Positions 42,174 through 51,016 of a DNA stretch of 64,000 nt are shown here, in pieces. Origin of the DNA: Mucilaginibacter_A sp050954865. Lineage in GTDB: Bacteria; Bacteroidota; Bacteroidia; Sphingobacteriales; Sphingobacteriaceae. Numbering within the stretch: position 1 is the stretch's first letter; the number at the start of each line of letters is the position of its first letter. The notes below the pieces were generated by a model, which saw only the letters and a list, made by a program, of their open reading frames with translations, was not told the origin of the DNA and did no database searches. The stretch is taken from the NCBI GenBank assembly GCA_050954865.1, contig JBPBQN010000082.1, forward strand, positions 23,428-87,427, in the 5' to 3' direction. Both the position numbers and the translations under genes were made by a program.

Positions 42174-43379
42174 CTATCTTGCTAAACGAATTCCGGTGTA
42201 TTGCCAGCGTGCGCTTGTTTGAAAAAAGTTGCGATAAGTTTTCCGGCTGTGATTTGGCGAAGTAACTGCCGATGCACCGCGCAAAACCATCTGGTTTACC
42301 ATAAATTTGCCGTTGTACTCGCCAATTGCGCCCGGCGCGGTAACGAAGCCTGGATACGGCAAATATGCGCTGTTCGTCCATTCCCAAACGCCGCCCCAAT
42401 TAAACTTTTCTGAAGCAACTTCCCATTCAAATTCGGTTGGCAGGCGCAAACCTTTCCAACTGGCAAAAGCGGCGGCTTCAAAATAATTGATATGGCAAAC
42501 AGCTGCCTGCAAATCCAGCTTTTGGATTCCGCCTAACGTATAATTACACCACTTTTCCTCCATCAAATGCCAGTACAGCGGTGCTTTAATTTCGTTGCTT
42601 TTTACCCAATCCCAGCCTTCAGCGTGCCAGAAACGGAAGTTTTGGTAACCGCCATCCTGTATAAATTCAAGATATTCTGCATTGGTTACCGGCTCGCTGC
42701 TGATTTCAAAATCCGGCAAATAAATGGTATGGCGGCCCAGTTCATTATCAAAATAAAAGCCTTCGCCTTCATGGCCAATCTCGTACAAGCCGGATTTTAT
42801 GCCGATAAAAACAGCATCGGCAGTAACCTTTTTGCCTTTGCCGGGATAATGATCTGCATAAGCCGGAAACAGCGGATTGTGGCCCAAAATATATTTAATA
42901 TCCGTCCACAGCAATTCCTGATGCTGTTCTTCGTGGTAAAAACCGAGCGTTAACAGTTCATGCAATTCCGCAGAAACTTCGCAGCTGAGGAGTTTTTCCA
43001 TCGCTGTATCCACGTATTCGCGGTAAGCGTAAATATCCTGCACGGTTGGGCGACTTAAATTTCCGCGATTGGTACGGATGACGCGAACGCCAACACTTTC
43101 GTAATAACTGTTAAAAACGTAATTGTATTCTGAATTAAACTCCTGATAACAAATTACATTTGGTTTCAAAACAAAAGTTTCAAAAAACCAGGTGGTATGG
43201 CCCAAATGCCATTTCGGCGGACTCACATCTGCAACGGGCTGCACCACATAATCTTCGGTTTGCAGCGGACTGCAAATTTGTTCGGAGCGTTTGCGTACAG
43301 TTGTATATCTGCGGAGCAAATTATTGACCTCCGCTGAGGTATCGTGTAAGGTTAGAGATGGTTCTGATATGTAACTCAT
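42174..43379 (-). CDS. egtB: Ergothioneine sulfoxide synthase EgtB
   Basis: Iron enzyme that joins hercynine to a cysteine-type thiol with oxygen. 401 residues: DinB-like N-terminal domain with the iron ligands GHTTWFFETF (His) and GFYHEEQHQELL (two His), and a C-terminal formylglycine-enzyme-like domain (LPTEFEWEVAS, GGVWEWTNSAYLPYPGF, RGASAVTSPNHSRKTYRNFF, GIRLAR). The thiol donor (cysteine or gamma-glutamylcysteine) cannot be told by eye; no egtA, egtC or egtE is nearby. Its first 59 bp overlap the end of the upstream permease gene; a later start would shorten the overlap but remove conserved-looking sequence. Confidence 0.93.
   Translation of the reverse strand: MSYISEPSLTLHDTSAEVNNLLRRYTTVRKRSEQICSPLQTEDYVVQPVADVSPPKWHLGHTTWFFETFVLKPNVICYQEFNSEYNYVFNSYYESVGVRVIRTNRGNLSRPTVQDIYAYREYVDTAMEKLLSCEVSAELHELLTLGFYHEEQHQELLWTDIKYILGHNPLFPAYADHYPGKGKKVTADAVFIGIKSGLYEIGHEGEGFYFDNELGRHTIYLPDFEISSEPVTNAEYLEFIQDGGYQNFRFWHAEGWDWVKSNEIKAPLYWHLMEEKWCNYTLGGIQKLDLQAAVCHINYFEAAAFASWKGLRLPTEFEWEVASEKFNWGGVWEWTNSAYLPYPGFVTAPGAIGEYNGKFMVNQMVLRGASAVTSPNHSRKTYRNFFQTSARWQYTGIRLAR
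42804..42817 (+). repeat. Dispersed motif copy in egtB
   Basis: GATAAAAACAGCAT after ATTTTATGCC; read as DAVFIGI. Confidence 0.8.
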
Positions 43380-44892
43380 GAGCTTGTTTATTTCGCATCA
43401 TCAGCGCATAAGCGTTGTTAAAACCGATTGGCTTTAACCAAACTAACGCATATTGCTGTTCAAACGCCTTTTTAACAAAATTATAAACTTTGAGTTTGCT
43501 GCTGCCGATAGAATCCGTTATTTTTTGGGGCGATTGCAAAATAACCAGCAAACCGGTTCCGGTATATTCAGGATAAAAATCAATCTGATTGTTGGTGAGC
43601 GCATCAAAACAGATTTTTGTGCCGCCTAAACCGGTTTTTGTGGAAACAGCGTAATCGGTATAACCTTTAATCAGATCAGCATACATGGCTGCCAAAATGT
43701 ACTGTTCGCCGAAGATTTTAGAGCCGATGCGCACCGTTCCGTTGTTTCCATTGCGGGAAGGCTGATAAAGCTTTTTTTGCACCAGAAAATCATGTGCTAC
43801 TTTTTCGGGTGATTGTTTAAGCTGATCAACTTTGTAATTCAAATCCGTCATGATGGAATCATTGATCGTTCCGGATAACAAATCCAGCGTTTTTTCCAGC
43901 TCCGGAAATTTTTGCAGCACATCTTTCCGAACCACCGGCGCACAGTAGTACGGCGGAAAAATATGCTTGTCGTCTTCCAGAATCGTTAAATCATATGCTT
44001 TTAAACGGCCGTCCGTGCTATAACCGCTGATAACATCCAGCTCTTTTTCGTAAGCAGCTTTATACATTACAGCATCGCTAATCACAACGGTTTTGATTTT
44101 CAGGCCGTAAACTTGTCGCAAACCTAAATCGCCGTCCCTTCTTCCCATAAATTCGGGCGTAAAACCAGCCAGCAATTTATTTTTTTGGGTTGATGGAAAC
44201 AAAAAAATAGCCGATAAAAGAAGTATTGCTGCCGGAATCAGCCACAACAAAATCTTAACTTTTTTCAGGCTGAGATTTTGAATACGCGACAGCAAAAAAT
44301 CTAAAACGATCGCCAGCAATGCCGCCGGAATAGCTCCAGCCAAAATCATGTTGCTGTTGTTGAGGGAAATTCCGCCAAAAATAAATTCGCCTAAACCACC
44401 GGCCGCAATAAAAGCCGCCAGCGTTGCCACGCCAACATTTATTACGGTTGCCGTACGGATTCCGGCCAGCAAAACCGGCAAAGCCAGCGGCAATTCTACC
44501 TTAAATAAAATTTGCCAGCTACTCATGCCCATGCCGCGCGCTGCTTCTTTTACGGTTGGATTTACTTCGCTGATACCGGTAAACGTATTGCGGATAATTG
44601 GCAGCAAAGCATATAAAAACAACGCAACAATGGCCGGTTTCGGGCCAATTCCCAGCAACGGAATCATGAAACCCAGCAAAGCCAGACTTGGTATCGTTTG
44701 CAAAACGCCCGCAAAACCCAAAACGCTGCCCGAAAACTGCTTTTTCCGCGCAATCCAGATGCCCAGCGGCAAACCGATCAGCATTGCCAAAAACAAAGAA
44801 ATAAACGTTAAACCCAAATGCTGCACCGTTTGCTCCAGCAATTTGCTGTGTTCCTGCCGCATAAATTGCCATAAACTTTGCTGATTGTTCAT
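43321..44892 (-). CDS. ABC permease fused to a substrate-binding domain (OpuC/EgtU type), halves swapped
   Basis: 523 residues. Residues 1-240 are a six-helix permease of the betaine/choline/carnitine group (LGIWIARKK, EAARGMGMSSWQILFKVELPLALPVLLAGIR as the coupling EAA loop, NVGVATLAAFIAAGGLGEFIF). A binding domain follows. In the ProX/OsmoF family the order is IGSK..GLGGT..IDFYPEYTGTG..WLKP..NN first, then PEF..YGL..YSTDGR..PPYY.APVVR. Here the second half comes first (FTPEFMGRRDGDL, GYSTDGRLKAYDL, FPPYYCAPVVRKDV), a short Gly/Asn linker follows, and the first half ends the protein (VRIGSKIFGEQ, GLGGTK, YPEYTGTGL, WLKPIGFNN). Osmolyte or ergothioneine are the likely substrates. Confidence 0.88.
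   Translation of the reverse strand: MNNQQSLWQFMRQEHSKLLEQTVQHLGLTFISLFLAMLIGLPLGIWIARKKQFSGSVLGFAGVLQTIPSLALLGFMIPLLGIGPKPAIVALFLYALLPIIRNTFTGISEVNPTVKEAARGMGMSSWQILFKVELPLALPVLLAGIRTATVINVGVATLAAFIAAGGLGEFIFGGISLNNSNMILAGAIPAALLAIVLDFLLSRIQNLSLKKVKILLWLIPAAILLLSAIFLFPSTQKNKLLAGFTPEFMGRRDGDLGLRQVYGLKIKTVVISDAVMYKAAYEKELDVISGYSTDGRLKAYDLTILEDDKHIFPPYYCAPVVRKDVLQKFPELEKTLDLLSGTINDSIMTDLNYKVDQLKQSPEKVAHDFLVQKKLYQPSRNGNNGTVRIGSKIFGEQYILAAMYADLIKGYTDYAVSTKTGLGGTKICFDALTNNQIDFYPEYTGTGLLVILQSPQKITDSIGSSKLKVYNFVKKAFEQQYALVWLKPIGFNNAYALMMRNKQAHELHIRTISNLTRYLSGGQ
44213..44226 (+). repeat. Dispersed motif copy in permease gene
   Basis: GATAAAAGAAGTAT after AAAAAAATAGCC, within the last membrane helix of the permease part. 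Confidence 0.8.
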
Positions 44893-45848
44893 GGCACCAA
44901 GTTTTTGTGGGTAAAAAAAGCATTCATCAAATCCGCGAAACTGGTTTGTTTCCGCTCGTTGGTTTTGGGTTGATAAATGCTGATTTGCTGTAAATTATTT
45001 TTTTGCAAGATGGAAATGGTATCCCAAACGCTATTTTCCGAAGCAATTTCCGGAGATGAATTTATGCCGGTAAAAACAGTATGCTGTTTCCATAAATCAT
45101 CCAGCGAAACGGCTTTTAATTCTAGTTGCAGGCGCTGATCATCCAGAAACGAGCTGACAAATTCATCCGCAGGTTTAAAAAGCAATTCGGCTGGCGTACC
45201 AAGTTGTTTGATTTTTCCGTTATCCATCAGGCAAATCCGGTCGGCCATTTCAAACGCTTCCTGCACATCATGCGTTACCATCACGATGGTTTTTCGCTTC
45301 AATTCATCAAGATTTTTAAATTCCTGACGGATGGCGATGCGCGTAATCGGATCCAACGCACCAAAAGCTTCGTCCATCAGCAAAACCGGCGGATCAGCCA
45401 TTAAAGCACGGGCCAAACCAACGCGCTGCTGCTGGCCGCCGCTTAATTCATTCGGAAAAAGTTGTAAATAATCTTTTGGCAGATGCAGTTTTTCCAGCAA
45501 AACCTGCGTTCGATCCTGGATTTTTTGCCGGTTCCATTTTAATAGTTTTGGAACGACAGCCATATTTTCAGCAACAGTATAATGCGGGAATAAACCATTA
45601 TTCTGCAACACATAGCCAATTCCGCGCCGCAACTGATCGGGGTTTTGGTCTAAAATGTCTTTGCCGTTTACCCAAATCCGGCCGCCGGAAGGTTCCGCCA
45701 GCCGGTTTATCATTTTTAAAGTAGTGGTTTTGCCGCATCCGCTGGTGCCCAAAAAAACCAGCGTTTCGCCTGCTGCCACTTCAAAAGAAATATCATCAAC
45801 CGCTGTGGTTTTACCAAAACGCTTGCTCAAATGCTCGGCAACAATCAT
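44889..45848 (-). CDS. ABC transporter ATPase (OpuCA/EgtV type)
   Basis: 319 residues. Walker A LGTSGCGKTTTLK (about 33-45), Q-loop VLQNNGLFPHYTV, signature LSGGQQQRVGLARAL, Walker B VLLMDEAFGALDP, H-loop VMVTHDVQEA. The GCGKTT and ALDPITR forms are typical of glycine betaine/carnitine/choline importers. After residue 240 there is a short regulatory tail but no clear tandem CBS domain. The stop overlaps the permease start by 4 bp, so the two make one transporter. Confidence 0.92.
   Translation of the reverse strand: MIVAEHLSKRFGKTTAVDDISFEVAAGETLVFLGTSGCGKTTTLKMINRLAEPSGGRIWVNGKDILDQNPDQLRRGIGYVLQNNGLFPHYTVAENMAVVPKLLKWNRQKIQDRTQVLLEKLHLPKDYLQLFPNELSGGQQQRVGLARALMADPPVLLMDEAFGALDPITRIAIRQEFKNLDELKRKTIVMVTHDVQEAFEMADRICLMDNGKIKQLGTPAELLFKPADEFVSSFLDDQRLQLELKAVSLDDLWKQHTVFTGINSSPEIASENSVWDTISILQKNNLQQISIYQPKTNERKQTSFADLMNAFFTHKNLVP
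45069..45082 (+). repeat. Dispersed motif copy in ATPase gene
   Basis: GGTAAAAACAGTAT after GAATTTATGCC, read as HTVFTGI; nearly the same 25-bp context as the copy at 335. Confidence 0.8.
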
Positions 45849-45857
45849 GGAAGCAAG

Positions 45858-47240
45858 TTAAGCTTCTTCTATCGACATAAAAAGATTATTGATCGATTCT
45901 GACATGGTTGGATGCGCAAAAATGTTTTCGCGCAGCGTATGCGCCGTAATTTTACCTTGCATTGCCATCTGTAAAACCGCCATCACTTCGCCACCTTCGT
46001 AACCCAAAACGGTGGCACCTAAAATCTGATCTGTTTTGGCATCTACCACAGCTTTCATAAAACCTTTTGTTTCGCCAATTTCGTTTGTTCGGGCAACATG
46101 GCTCATTTCTAATTTGGCAATTTTTACGTCTAAACCTTGTTTGTTGGCTTCATCTTCGGATAAACCAATTCTGCCCAATTGCGGATCGGTAAACATACAA
46201 TACGGAACCGGGCGGCCTTTAATTGTTAAATCTGCGTCTTCCGTCAGGTTTTTCAGCACGATTAAATGATCGTTGTAAGCAATATGCGTAAACGCCGGGC
46301 CAGGTTTTACATCTCCCAAAGCATAAATTCCTTTCTGGGTAGTTTCCAGCTTGTCTGTTACTTTTACATAACCTTTTTCATCCACTTCAACACCGGTAGT
46401 TTCCAAGCCCAAAGTTTTGGTTTGAGGCGTACGGCCAACAGCAATCAAAACTTTTGAAGCGGTAATTTTTTGTTCGCCGGTTTTGGTTTTGATGCTTAAC
46501 GTTATGCCACCGGCCACTTTTTCAATTTTTTGGGTTTCTGCGGAAGTGATGATTTCAATACCTTCTTCCAATAAAAAATCAGTTACGGATTGGCTCACAT
46601 CTTCATCTTCGCGAGACATAACGCGTTCTCCCTTTTCTATCAGCGTAACTTTGCTGCCAAAACGAGAAAACATCTGCCCAAACTCTAAACCAATATAATT
46701 TCCACCAATTACAATCAGGCTTTCCGGCAATTCTTTCAGTTCTAAAATGGTGGTATTGGTAAGGTAATCAACACTTTCAATTCCTTCGATTTTGGGAATC
46801 GTAGCCTTTGCGCCGGTATCAATAAAAATCAAATCAGCCGTCAATTCCTCTTCTCCACCAGCATTTAGTTTAATTTTCAATGTTTTTTTGCCGGTAAAAG
46901 AAGCATCGCCAAAAATCAGATCCAGGTTTTCAATTTCTTCCAAACCTTTTTGTCCGCCGTTACGAGATTTTTCTACAATCCCGTCTTTACGCTCCATAAT
47001 GGCGGCGAAATCAACCTTAAAATCCGTTGTAATTACGCCTAAATCTGTTCTGGTTGCCATAAAAGCATTTCTGGCAGAACCAATTAGTGCTTTGGTTGGC
47101 GTGCAACCATCATTAACACAAGTTCCGCCAACAAAGCGTTTTTCAATTAAAGCCGTTTTTTTGCCTGCTTTGGCTAATTTTTTGGCTAAAGGCGTGCCTG
47201 CCTGGCCGGAGCCAATTACTATTGCATCGTAAGTTTTCAT
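45858..47240 (-). CDS. Flavin pyridine nucleotide-disulfide oxidoreductase (Lpd/MerA/GR family)
   Basis: 460 residues. FAD motif GSGQAGTPLAKKLAKAG, redox-active Cys pair GGTCVNDGCTPTKALIG, NAD(P) motif VIGGNYIGLEFGQMFSRFG, second FAD motif GIYALGDVKPGPAFTHIA, and the C-terminal HPTMSES with the active-site His. All catalytic parts are present, but the CVNDGC spacing and context is of the mercuric-reductase-like side branch rather than true lipoamide dehydrogenase. No NmerA domain. Place in an ergothioneine operon (9 bp ahead of the ABC ATPase) suggests it may reduce ergothioneine disulfide or another thiol; that is inference. Confidence 0.88.
   Translation of the reverse strand: MKTYDAIVIGSGQAGTPLAKKLAKAGKKTALIEKRFVGGTCVNDGCTPTKALIGSARNAFMATRTDLGVITTDFKVDFAAIMERKDGIVEKSRNGGQKGLEEIENLDLIFGDASFTGKKTLKIKLNAGGEEELTADLIFIDTGAKATIPKIEGIESVDYLTNTTILELKELPESLIVIGGNYIGLEFGQMFSRFGSKVTLIEKGERVMSREDEDVSQSVTDFLLEEGIEIITSAETQKIEKVAGGITLSIKTKTGEQKITASKVLIAVGRTPQTKTLGLETTGVEVDEKGYVKVTDKLETTQKGIYALGDVKPGPAFTHIAYNDHLIVLKNLTEDADLTIKGRPVPYCMFTDPQLGRIGLSEDEANKQGLDVKIAKLEMSHVARTNEIGETKGFMKAVVDAKTDQILGATVLGYEGGEVMAVLQMAMQGKITAHTLRENIFAHPTMSESINNLFMSIEEA
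46893..46906 (+). repeat. Dispersed motif copy in the disulfide reductase gene
   Basis: GGTAAAAGAAGCAT after TTTTTTTGCC; read as DASFTGK. Confidence 0.8.
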
Positions 47241-47243
47241 TGG

Positions 47244-47257
47244 ATACTGCTTTTATC
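47244..47257 (-). repeat. Dispersed motif copy, one mismatch
   Basis: Plus-strand ATACTGCTTTTATC in the 12-bp gap between the DUF427 gene and the reductase. Confidence 0.5.
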
Positions 47258-47534
47258 GGGTAATTTTTACGCCTTTCCAGAAGGCAACATAATCTTTAAT
47301 CTGTTTGGCTGCATATTTTGGTTCGGGATAAAACCAGGCCGCATCCGGGTTTTGCAGGCCATCAACATCCAACGTGTAATAAGATGCTAAACCTTTCCAA
47401 GGGCAGGTAGTATGCGTGGATGAAGGTTTTAAAAACTCCTGTTTAACAGCATTCAAAGGAAAATAATGATTGTTTTCTACCACAATTGTGGCATCGCTTT
47501 CGGCTATGATTTGATTATTCCATTCGGCTTTCAT
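47253..47534 (-). CDS. DUF427-family small protein
   Basis: 93 residues: NNQIIAESDATIVVENNHYFPLNAV, then STHTTCPWKGLASYYTLDVDG and DAAWFYPEPK. This is the DUF427 (nucleotidyltransferase-like beta-barrel) pattern with the conserved TxCPWKGxAxYY motif. Function unknown; the motif might bind a small ligand. It is the first gene of the six-gene run that ends with egtD, 12 bp ahead of the flavin reductase. Confidence 0.85.
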   Translation of the reverse strand: MKAEWNNQIIAESDATIVVENNHYFPLNAVKQEFLKPSSTHTTCPWKGLASYYTLDVDGLQNPDAAWFYPEPKYAAKQIKDYVAFWKGVKITR

Positions 47535-47619
47535 CGTTTGGTTTTTTAATGTTTATGCTGATTTTCAGACTTTCCTACTATCAACTTTATTTATCAGATT
47601 TAGTTTTTATACGGATGCA

Positions 47620-47633
47620 ATGCTTCTTTTATC
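47620..47633 (-). repeat. Dispersed motif copy, exact
   Basis: Plus-strand ATGCTTCTTTTATC followed by GGCATAAAAAAAG, between the egt operon and the outer-membrane protein gene. Confidence 0.85.
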
Positions 47634-47637
47634 GGCA

Positions 47638-47669
47638 TAAAAAAAGCACCAGAAATTTTTCCTGATGCT
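47638..47669 (-). terminator. Terminator of the outer-membrane protein gene
   Basis: Minus-strand AGCATCAG and CTGGTGCT around a 9-nt loop, then seven T. Its 5' arm overlaps a dispersed-motif copy. Confidence 0.8.
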
Positions 47670-47678
47670 GTTTTTATG
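47665..47678 (-). repeat. Dispersed motif copy, ACAGCAT variant
   Basis: Plus-strand ATGCTGTTTTTATG followed by CCTGTTTTTTTATT; shares bases with the terminator stem. Confidence 0.75.
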
Positions 47679-47687
47679 CCTGTTTTT

Positions 47688-50684
47688 TTATTCCATCGGA
47701 CCACCGCCGCCCGGAGGACCACCAGCCGGAGGACCGCCGCCGCCCGGACTACGATCTCCGCCTTCTCTCCTGCCTCTAAAATCATCTTGTTGTGGTGCCC
47801 GGCCGGCAAATTTCTGCAACCTCAAACTAAACGAAAGCAGATAATATCTACCCAAACGGTTAACGTTAGAAACGGTATAGCCCTGGCCGTTTGCCGTATA
47901 AGTATAACCCGTATTTTGGTTAAACAAATCGTAAGCAGCTAAACGTATAGTTGCTGCATTTTTTTTCAGGAACCTGCGCTCTACATAAGCATTTAAAATA
48001 TTCGGGTTTTTTTGAGTAACGCCTGTAAAGCCGCTGTAAATCAGTTTAGAGTAATCATAGCTTACGGTATAGTTTTTCCACAGATAATTTTTACCGTTTA
48101 AACCTAAATTTAAAGTTTTTGCTGCAGTATTGTTGAAAGAAGGTGAAAGAATAGAATTATTAATGGTATTAATACTGTAACTGGTAGAAAACTGCGCATC
48201 AATAACATCCGGAATATCTGTACGAAAACGAATGCCTGGCGTAACCACTAAGGTTTTTGCAATATTTCTTACCGTTGCCATAGATTCTGTATTACTGGCT
48301 GCATCATAAGCTACACTGCTGCTGTAACCAATGTTGTTGGTAAAAGTGGCATTGGCATTAAACATTAAAGTGTATTTGCGCTTCGCCCAGGGTTTGGCAT
48401 AAGTAGCGTTTAAACCTGATGTATAGTAACCATCTGTATTTTGGTAACGTGTTAAATATGTTCCGGCTAAAGTTGGATTTAACAGATCATTTTTAGGATA
48501 GAAAATAGAGTTGGTTACGATTTTATTTTGGGTTTGGTTAAAAGTTAAGTTTGTAAACAATAAATCGCCGGTTGCAAAACTGAATTTATTATAACGTAAA
48601 GTAAAGTTGTTGTTAAATTCCGGTATTAAATTCGGATTTCCCTGTACCGGATACAATGCGTTGGAAAAATCTATAACCGGTTGCAGGTAATTAAAATTGG
48701 GCTGACTGCTGGAGCCGTTATAATTAAAATTAATGGCCTGCGTTCTGGAAAAGTTGTAAACAAAGTGTGCAGCAGGAGAAAAATTAAACGTAGTAACGTG
48801 TGTAGATTGGCCTGTGGTTGGTGAAAAACCGTTTAAAGCCGTTGGCTGTAATCCAACACCAATGGTATAATTGTATTTTTTTTCTATAAAACGGTAATTC
48901 AATCCAAAACGATTGCTGGTAAAAGTATAATTGTAATTGTTGCTAAATCTTGGATAAAAAACTTCCTGATTGGTAGCAGTTAGTGTATCCGTTTCTTTAT
49001 CACTAGTAGTATAAGAATGATTTAAATTATAATTTAGTTCCAGATAAGAAAGCTTTCCGATTGGTTCCAAATAAGAAACTGTTGTACCAATGCTGTTTGT
49101 ACGGCTATTGGTATTGATGAATTGATAGGTTGGAGCAGCAGGTTTCCCGGCAGTATAAATGGTTACCGGATCATCAGACTCGTCTGTTTTAGCAGAGCTT
49201 GCTGTTGCCAAAATGCTTAAATTTCGGCGTGTAGCACGGAAACGATGATTATATAATACGTTAATACCATAATTAGGTGATTTTGACTGATCTGTTGTGG
49301 TTTGCGTGTAAGCCGTTGTACCGTTAGTTGCTTCATTGGTAACGTTATTAATGCTACCTGCATAATTTGTATTTACGCCTGCGTAAGAAAACGTTGGCGT
49401 AACTTTTAAATAATTAACCGTATCCGGTTTATACTCCATGTTCCAAGTAAACCGGTGGTTTATATTTTGCGTTTGCTGAGTGCTTCTCTGTGTGTTGTCG
49501 CTGCTGATATCTGCGTTTACTGTATGCTGAAATACATCACTGATGGTACGCACCGTATTATCAGAAAAACTATAACTGCCATAAACCGATAGCTTTTTTC
49601 CCCATTGATCTCTGTAATTGAAACCTAATGCATGGGCATCTGTTATTCCATTTGCAGTTGTTGTACCTGTTGCCGTATTTCCTCCTTGCAAAGCATTACC
49701 CCGGCCACCTCCGCCACCGCCTCCACCACCGCCAAATCCGCCACCGCCACCGCGGGAAACACCGCCGCCGCCATAAGTAAAAGTGTTGATGTTGGTATTG
49801 TTAATATTTCCTAATATAGAAATTTGCCTGTCTCCTTTAAAACTAAAGTAATTTACGGTTCCTAAATACCGGTTTTCATCATTACTACTGGTAATTGCGG
49901 ACGGATTTGTTGGGCTGGCTGTATCACTATTTTTAGGCAAAGCATCACGCCCGGCACCTGCTGTTGCTTGTAAAGAATAACCAACATTCCGGTCTTTCCG
50001 GATCACGATGTTCATGATCTTATCTGGTTCGCCGGTTTTAACGCCTGTTAAATTTGCCTGATCGCCATAATCATCAATCATTTGGATACTTTCAATCACA
50101 TCTGCCGGCAAATTTTTAGTAACAGATTGCACATCTCCACCCATAAAATCTTTTCCGTTAATCCTGATTTTGGTAACCTGTTTACCTTGTGCCGTTACGT
50201 TTCCGTTAGCATCTACATCTACACCTGGCAGCTTTTTGATTATATCTTCCGTTGGCGCATTGTCGCGCACTTTGTAAGATCCGGCATTATATTCTACGGT
50301 ATCTTCTTTAATTCTTACTGGATTTGTGCCTACAATCGTTACACCTTTTAGCTGTGTTGCAGATACTTTCATCTTAATAACACCAACGTTAATCATTTCC
50401 GGATTTTGTGGCTGCTGCAAAAACCTTCTGTTTACTGGCTGAAATCCGATTAAACTGATTTCCAACCTAAATTCTGCAGATTTTACTTTTGGGAATACAA
50501 AAACACCATCCGTGTTAACCGCAGTAGCCAATGTATCAGAAACAGAAAATAATTTTACAACGGTGCCCGGCAAAGTTGCACCCGATGTATCCTGCACAAC
50601 GCCCCGAACCTGATGTGTACTTTGGGCACGTAAAACAAGCGTAAAAAGCAGTAAAAAAAGTATTAAAGGTAATGTTCGTTTCAT
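47688..50684 (-). CDS. TonB-dependent-receptor-like outer-membrane beta-barrel protein
   Basis: 998 residues with signal peptide MKRTLPLILFLLLFTLVLRAQ. Then a carboxypeptidase-regulatory-like domain (VRGVVQDTSGATLPGTVVKLF), a plug domain (DNAPTEDIIKKLPGVDVDANGNV, ITKIRINGKDFMGGD, VTKNLPADVIESIQMIDDYG) and a long barrel. This is the OMP_b-brl_3 type without a partner SusD. Low-complexity tracts stand out: a polyglycine run near residue 315-330 and a Gly/Pro/Arg-rich C-terminus (DRSPGGGGPPAGGPP) that replaces the usual terminal aromatic strand. No T9SS sorting domain is obvious. Ligand unknown. Confidence 0.88.
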   Translation of the reverse strand: MKRTLPLILFLLLFTLVLRAQSTHQVRGVVQDTSGATLPGTVVKLFSVSDTLATAVNTDGVFVFPKVKSAEFRLEISLIGFQPVNRRFLQQPQNPEMINVGVIKMKVSATQLKGVTIVGTNPVRIKEDTVEYNAGSYKVRDNAPTEDIIKKLPGVDVDANGNVTAQGKQVTKIRINGKDFMGGDVQSVTKNLPADVIESIQMIDDYGDQANLTGVKTGEPDKIMNIVIRKDRNVGYSLQATAGAGRDALPKNSDTASPTNPSAITSSNDENRYLGTVNYFSFKGDRQISILGNINNTNINTFTYGGGGVSRGGGGGFGGGGGGGGGGRGNALQGGNTATGTTTANGITDAHALGFNYRDQWGKKLSVYGSYSFSDNTVRTISDVFQHTVNADISSDNTQRSTQQTQNINHRFTWNMEYKPDTVNYLKVTPTFSYAGVNTNYAGSINNVTNEATNGTTAYTQTTTDQSKSPNYGINVLYNHRFRATRRNLSILATASSAKTDESDDPVTIYTAGKPAAPTYQFINTNSRTNSIGTTVSYLEPIGKLSYLELNYNLNHSYTTSDKETDTLTATNQEVFYPRFSNNYNYTFTSNRFGLNYRFIEKKYNYTIGVGLQPTALNGFSPTTGQSTHVTTFNFSPAAHFVYNFSRTQAINFNYNGSSSQPNFNYLQPVIDFSNALYPVQGNPNLIPEFNNNFTLRYNKFSFATGDLLFTNLTFNQTQNKIVTNSIFYPKNDLLNPTLAGTYLTRYQNTDGYYTSGLNATYAKPWAKRKYTLMFNANATFTNNIGYSSSVAYDAASNTESMATVRNIAKTLVVTPGIRFRTDIPDVIDAQFSTSYSINTINNSILSPSFNNTAAKTLNLGLNGKNYLWKNYTVSYDYSKLIYSGFTGVTQKNPNILNAYVERRFLKKNAATIRLAAYDLFNQNTGYTYTANGQGYTVSNVNRLGRYYLLSFSLRLQKFAGRAPQQDDFRGRREGGDRSPGGGGPPAGGPPGGGGPME

Positions 50685-50892
50685 ATAATGTTGGTCAGTA
50701 TTCTATTTAGTTTTGTGGTTGATGGCCTTATGACGTTGCAAAATCGCAAAAGTTTCGTTAATCGAAATTAAGCAGCTGTAACATTTATGCTATCCAAAAT
50801 TTTTCTGTATAGCAAGAACTATCGCTGTTAAAAATTTGGTTCCAAAAGATGTAACAATTTGATTATCAAAATTATTAACTGCGTTTAAACTC

Positions 50893-50906
50893 ATGCTTCT
50901 TTTACC
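50893..50906 (-). repeat. Dispersed motif copy
   Basis: Plus-strand ATGCTTCTTTTACC followed by ACTGTTTTTTTGG. Confidence 0.8.
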
Positions 50907-50950
50907 ACTGTTTTTTTGGCGTGAACAAGATCAAGTTTATATAAAACAGC

Positions 50951-50996
50951 AAATCCTGAATTTTAAGCAACAAGCGTTACTTAAAATTCAGGATTT
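50951..50996 (-). terminator. Long perfect hairpin behind the YtxH gene
   Basis: 17-bp perfect stem (AAATCCTGAATTTTAAG with its complement) and 12-nt loop. The A/T ends give weak T tracts on both strands. Confidence 0.75.
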
Positions 50997-51016
50997 TAAA
51001 CAGAAAATCTATTTAA

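Larger units (their letters stand above)
50685..51016. other. Intergenic region
   Basis: 332 bp. It holds the promoter of the outer-membrane protein gene (not resolved), one motif copy (50893) and the YtxH terminator. No gene seen. Confidence 0.6.

Noticed and set aside
49680..49780. Possible repeat array or CRISPR in the GGN-rich tract
   Set aside because: It is the polyglycine-coding low-complexity part of the outer-membrane protein; no spaced repeats are present.
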